Assembly (NCBI GenBank): GCA_015522095.1
Contig: WAMX01000110.1
Coordinates: 1-5,645 of the forward strand
Direction: 5' to 3'
Length of the DNA: 5,645 nucleotides
Source of the DNA: Nanobdellati archaeon
GTDB lineage: Archaea; SpSt-1190
The notes below the pieces were generated by a model that was not told the DNA's origin, made no database searches, and saw nothing but the letters and a program-made list of their open reading frames with translations. Positions 4,920-5,645 of this stretch are shown piece after piece (within the stretch, counting starts at the first letter, position 1; every line of letters begins with the position of its first letter). Made by a program: the position numbers and the translations under genes.

Positions 4920-5576
4920 CCCCTTCGCAATCCGGAGCGCATTCAGTATCACGGCAAGGCTCAGTCCCATGTCCCCCACCGCCACCGCCAGCCACAGGGG
5001 CATCATGCCGAGGAATGCGAGGGCCGCGAATGAGCTCTTGATTGTCAGGGCGGCGGTTATGTTCTGCCTGACGACGGACATTGTGTGCCTGCTCAGGTCG
5101 AGCAGGTATTCCACCTTGCCCAGATCATCGTGCATGAGCGCTATGTCTGCCGTCTCTATTGCCACGTCCGTGCCCTTCCCCATGGCTATTCCCACGTGTG
5201 CCCGGGCGAGTGCCGGCGCGTCATTCACTCCATCACCAACCATCACGACGTGCTCCTCTTTCCTGAGGAACTTCCCGACCTCCCTCACCTTGTCCTCGGG
5301 AAGGAGCGAGGCGCGGAATTCGTCCACACCAAGCCGGGCTGCCATTGACCTTGCGGCCCGCTCATTGTCCCCCGTGAGCATAACGACCTTAAGTCCCCTC
5401 TCCTTCAGCCGCTCCACGGCCTTCCTTGCACCCCTCCTCGGGGAGTCCTCCAGCGCTATGATGCCCATGACCTCCTTCGAGTTGCCCACCAGCACGACCG
5501 TCTTTCCCTGACCCTCCAGCTTCTCCACCTCCTCGGGGACATCCTTGAAAAGCGAGGGCTTTCCAACGGTGAACAT
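4917..5576 (-). CDS. P1B-type heavy-metal ATPase, C-terminal part (probably Zn/Cd/Pb type)
   Basis: The reading frame gives 219 residues covering the end of the ATP-binding domain and the last two membrane helices of a metal-pumping P-type ATPase. Seen are VGKPSLF of the nucleotide-binding domain, MLTGDN (68-71 is TGDN), LLPEDKV, the hinge motif GDGVNDAPALARA (114-123 core), then TM7 with QNITAALTIK (K180) and TM8 with VGDMG (D202, G204). Lys in TM7 and DxG in TM8 are the P1B-2 signature of ZntA/CadA-type Zn, Cd and Pb exporters; the TM8 MxxSS of Cu(I) CopA pumps is absent. The phosphorylation DKTGT and CPx motifs would lie beyond the window. The ATG at 5576 is not a true start: an in-frame TGA lies 4 codons upstream and the homologous sequence continues upstream in another frame. 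The tail is followed after 8 nt by the regulator gene. Confidence 0.85.
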   Translation of the reverse strand: MFTVGKPSLFKDVPEEVEKLEGQGKTVVLVGNSKEVMGIIALEDSPRRGARKAVERLKERGLKVVMLTGDNERAARSMAARLGVDEFRASLLPEDKVREVGKFLRKEEHVVMVGDGVNDAPALARAHVGIAMGKGTDVAIETADIALMHDDLGKVEYLLDLSRHTMSVVRQNITAALTIKSSFAALAFLGMMPLWLAVAVGDMGLSLAVILNALRIAKG

Positions 5577-5645
5577 CCTGCCCCTTCACGCGACCCTTCA
5601 CGCCCTTGCCCGTTATGGAGCGGAACGCGCTGACGCTGTATGTGC
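5577..5645 (-). pseudogene. Upstream part of the same metal ATPase, in a shifted frame (partial)
   Basis: Read in the other minus-strand frame (first full codon at 5643-5641), this stretch encodes TYSVSAFRSITGKGVKGRVK followed by GQ. It matches the nucleotide-binding domain segment of metal ATPases, where a GKGV motif precedes V-G about a dozen residues later. Joining it to VGKPSLF needs a frame change near 5574-5588. Removing one base there, for example to give GQEFTVG, restores exactly the family spacing of five residues between the Gly and the VG glycine. In the frame of the downstream part, TGA occurs at 5586-5588. This is either a sequencing or assembly error or a real inactivating mutation. 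The rest of the gene is outside the window. Confidence 0.7.

Noticed and set aside
5389..5601. A separate small gene in the frame 5601-5389
   Set aside because: Its first residues belong to the metal ATPase before the frame break; the remainder is Gly/Arg-rich out-of-frame sequence overlapping the ATPase motifs.
4917..5645. CopA-type copper pump
   Set aside because: The TM8 MxxSS copper motif is absent, and Lys in TM7 with DxG in TM8 fits the Zn/Cd/Pb class instead.

Overview
The window reads as a piece of an archaeal chromosome, GC-rich and very tightly packed. The evidence is translational and transcriptional: several starts carry an archaeal-type Shine-Dalgarno (GAGGTGAT, GGGAGGTT, AGGTGA). 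Two divergent genes have no Shine-Dalgarno but share an AT-rich TATA-like box 25-26 nt from each ATG, as expected for leaderless archaeal transcripts. The protein types (very small membrane thiol proteins, a membrane-anchored winged-helix regulator) recall metagenome-derived archaea such as DPANN groups, but that lineage is inference. No rRNA, tRNA, CRISPR array or insertion sequence is visible.

Layout. On the minus strand, a run of six genes reads from 3829 leftwards to the window edge: a small HCPLC-motif membrane protein (3335-3829), a membrane protein with a CCLH motif and an exported GGHHRSG domain (2402-3292), a membrane-anchored CuA-type cupredoxin (1979-2368), a large polytopic protein with an in-membrane GCPSCG motif and a C-terminal CxxCC/CGCxH domain (619-1977), a membrane-anchored DUF411/CopG-like protein (165-617), and the start of another single-helix membrane protein (1-155). 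Most gaps are one to ten bases, with Shine-Dalgarno sequences lying inside the preceding gene, so this is almost certainly one operon.

Divergent to it, from the shared 50-bp promoter region, is one plus-strand gene (3880-4410) for a soluble helical protein of unknown function. It meets, stop codon to stop codon, a minus-strand gene (4411-4908) for a membrane-bound winged-helix regulator with three cysteines in its extracytoplasmic loop. Upstream of that is the C-terminal part of a P1B-type metal ATPase (4917-5645), whose TM7/TM8 residues suggest Zn/Cd/Pb rather than Cu. The ATPase reading frame is broken near 5575-5588.

Working model (inference): the six-gene run encodes an envelope metal/thiol redox module centred on copper. 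A CuA cupredoxin without an oxidase and a CopG-like Cu-binding protein are joined by three polytopic proteins with CxxC or CC(x)H motifs. The adjacent membrane regulator could sense metal or thiol state outside the cell. No terminal oxidase or nitrous oxide reductase subunit is present in the window, so the electron or copper partner of the CuA protein is unknown. This module is the best candidate here for an undescribed system.
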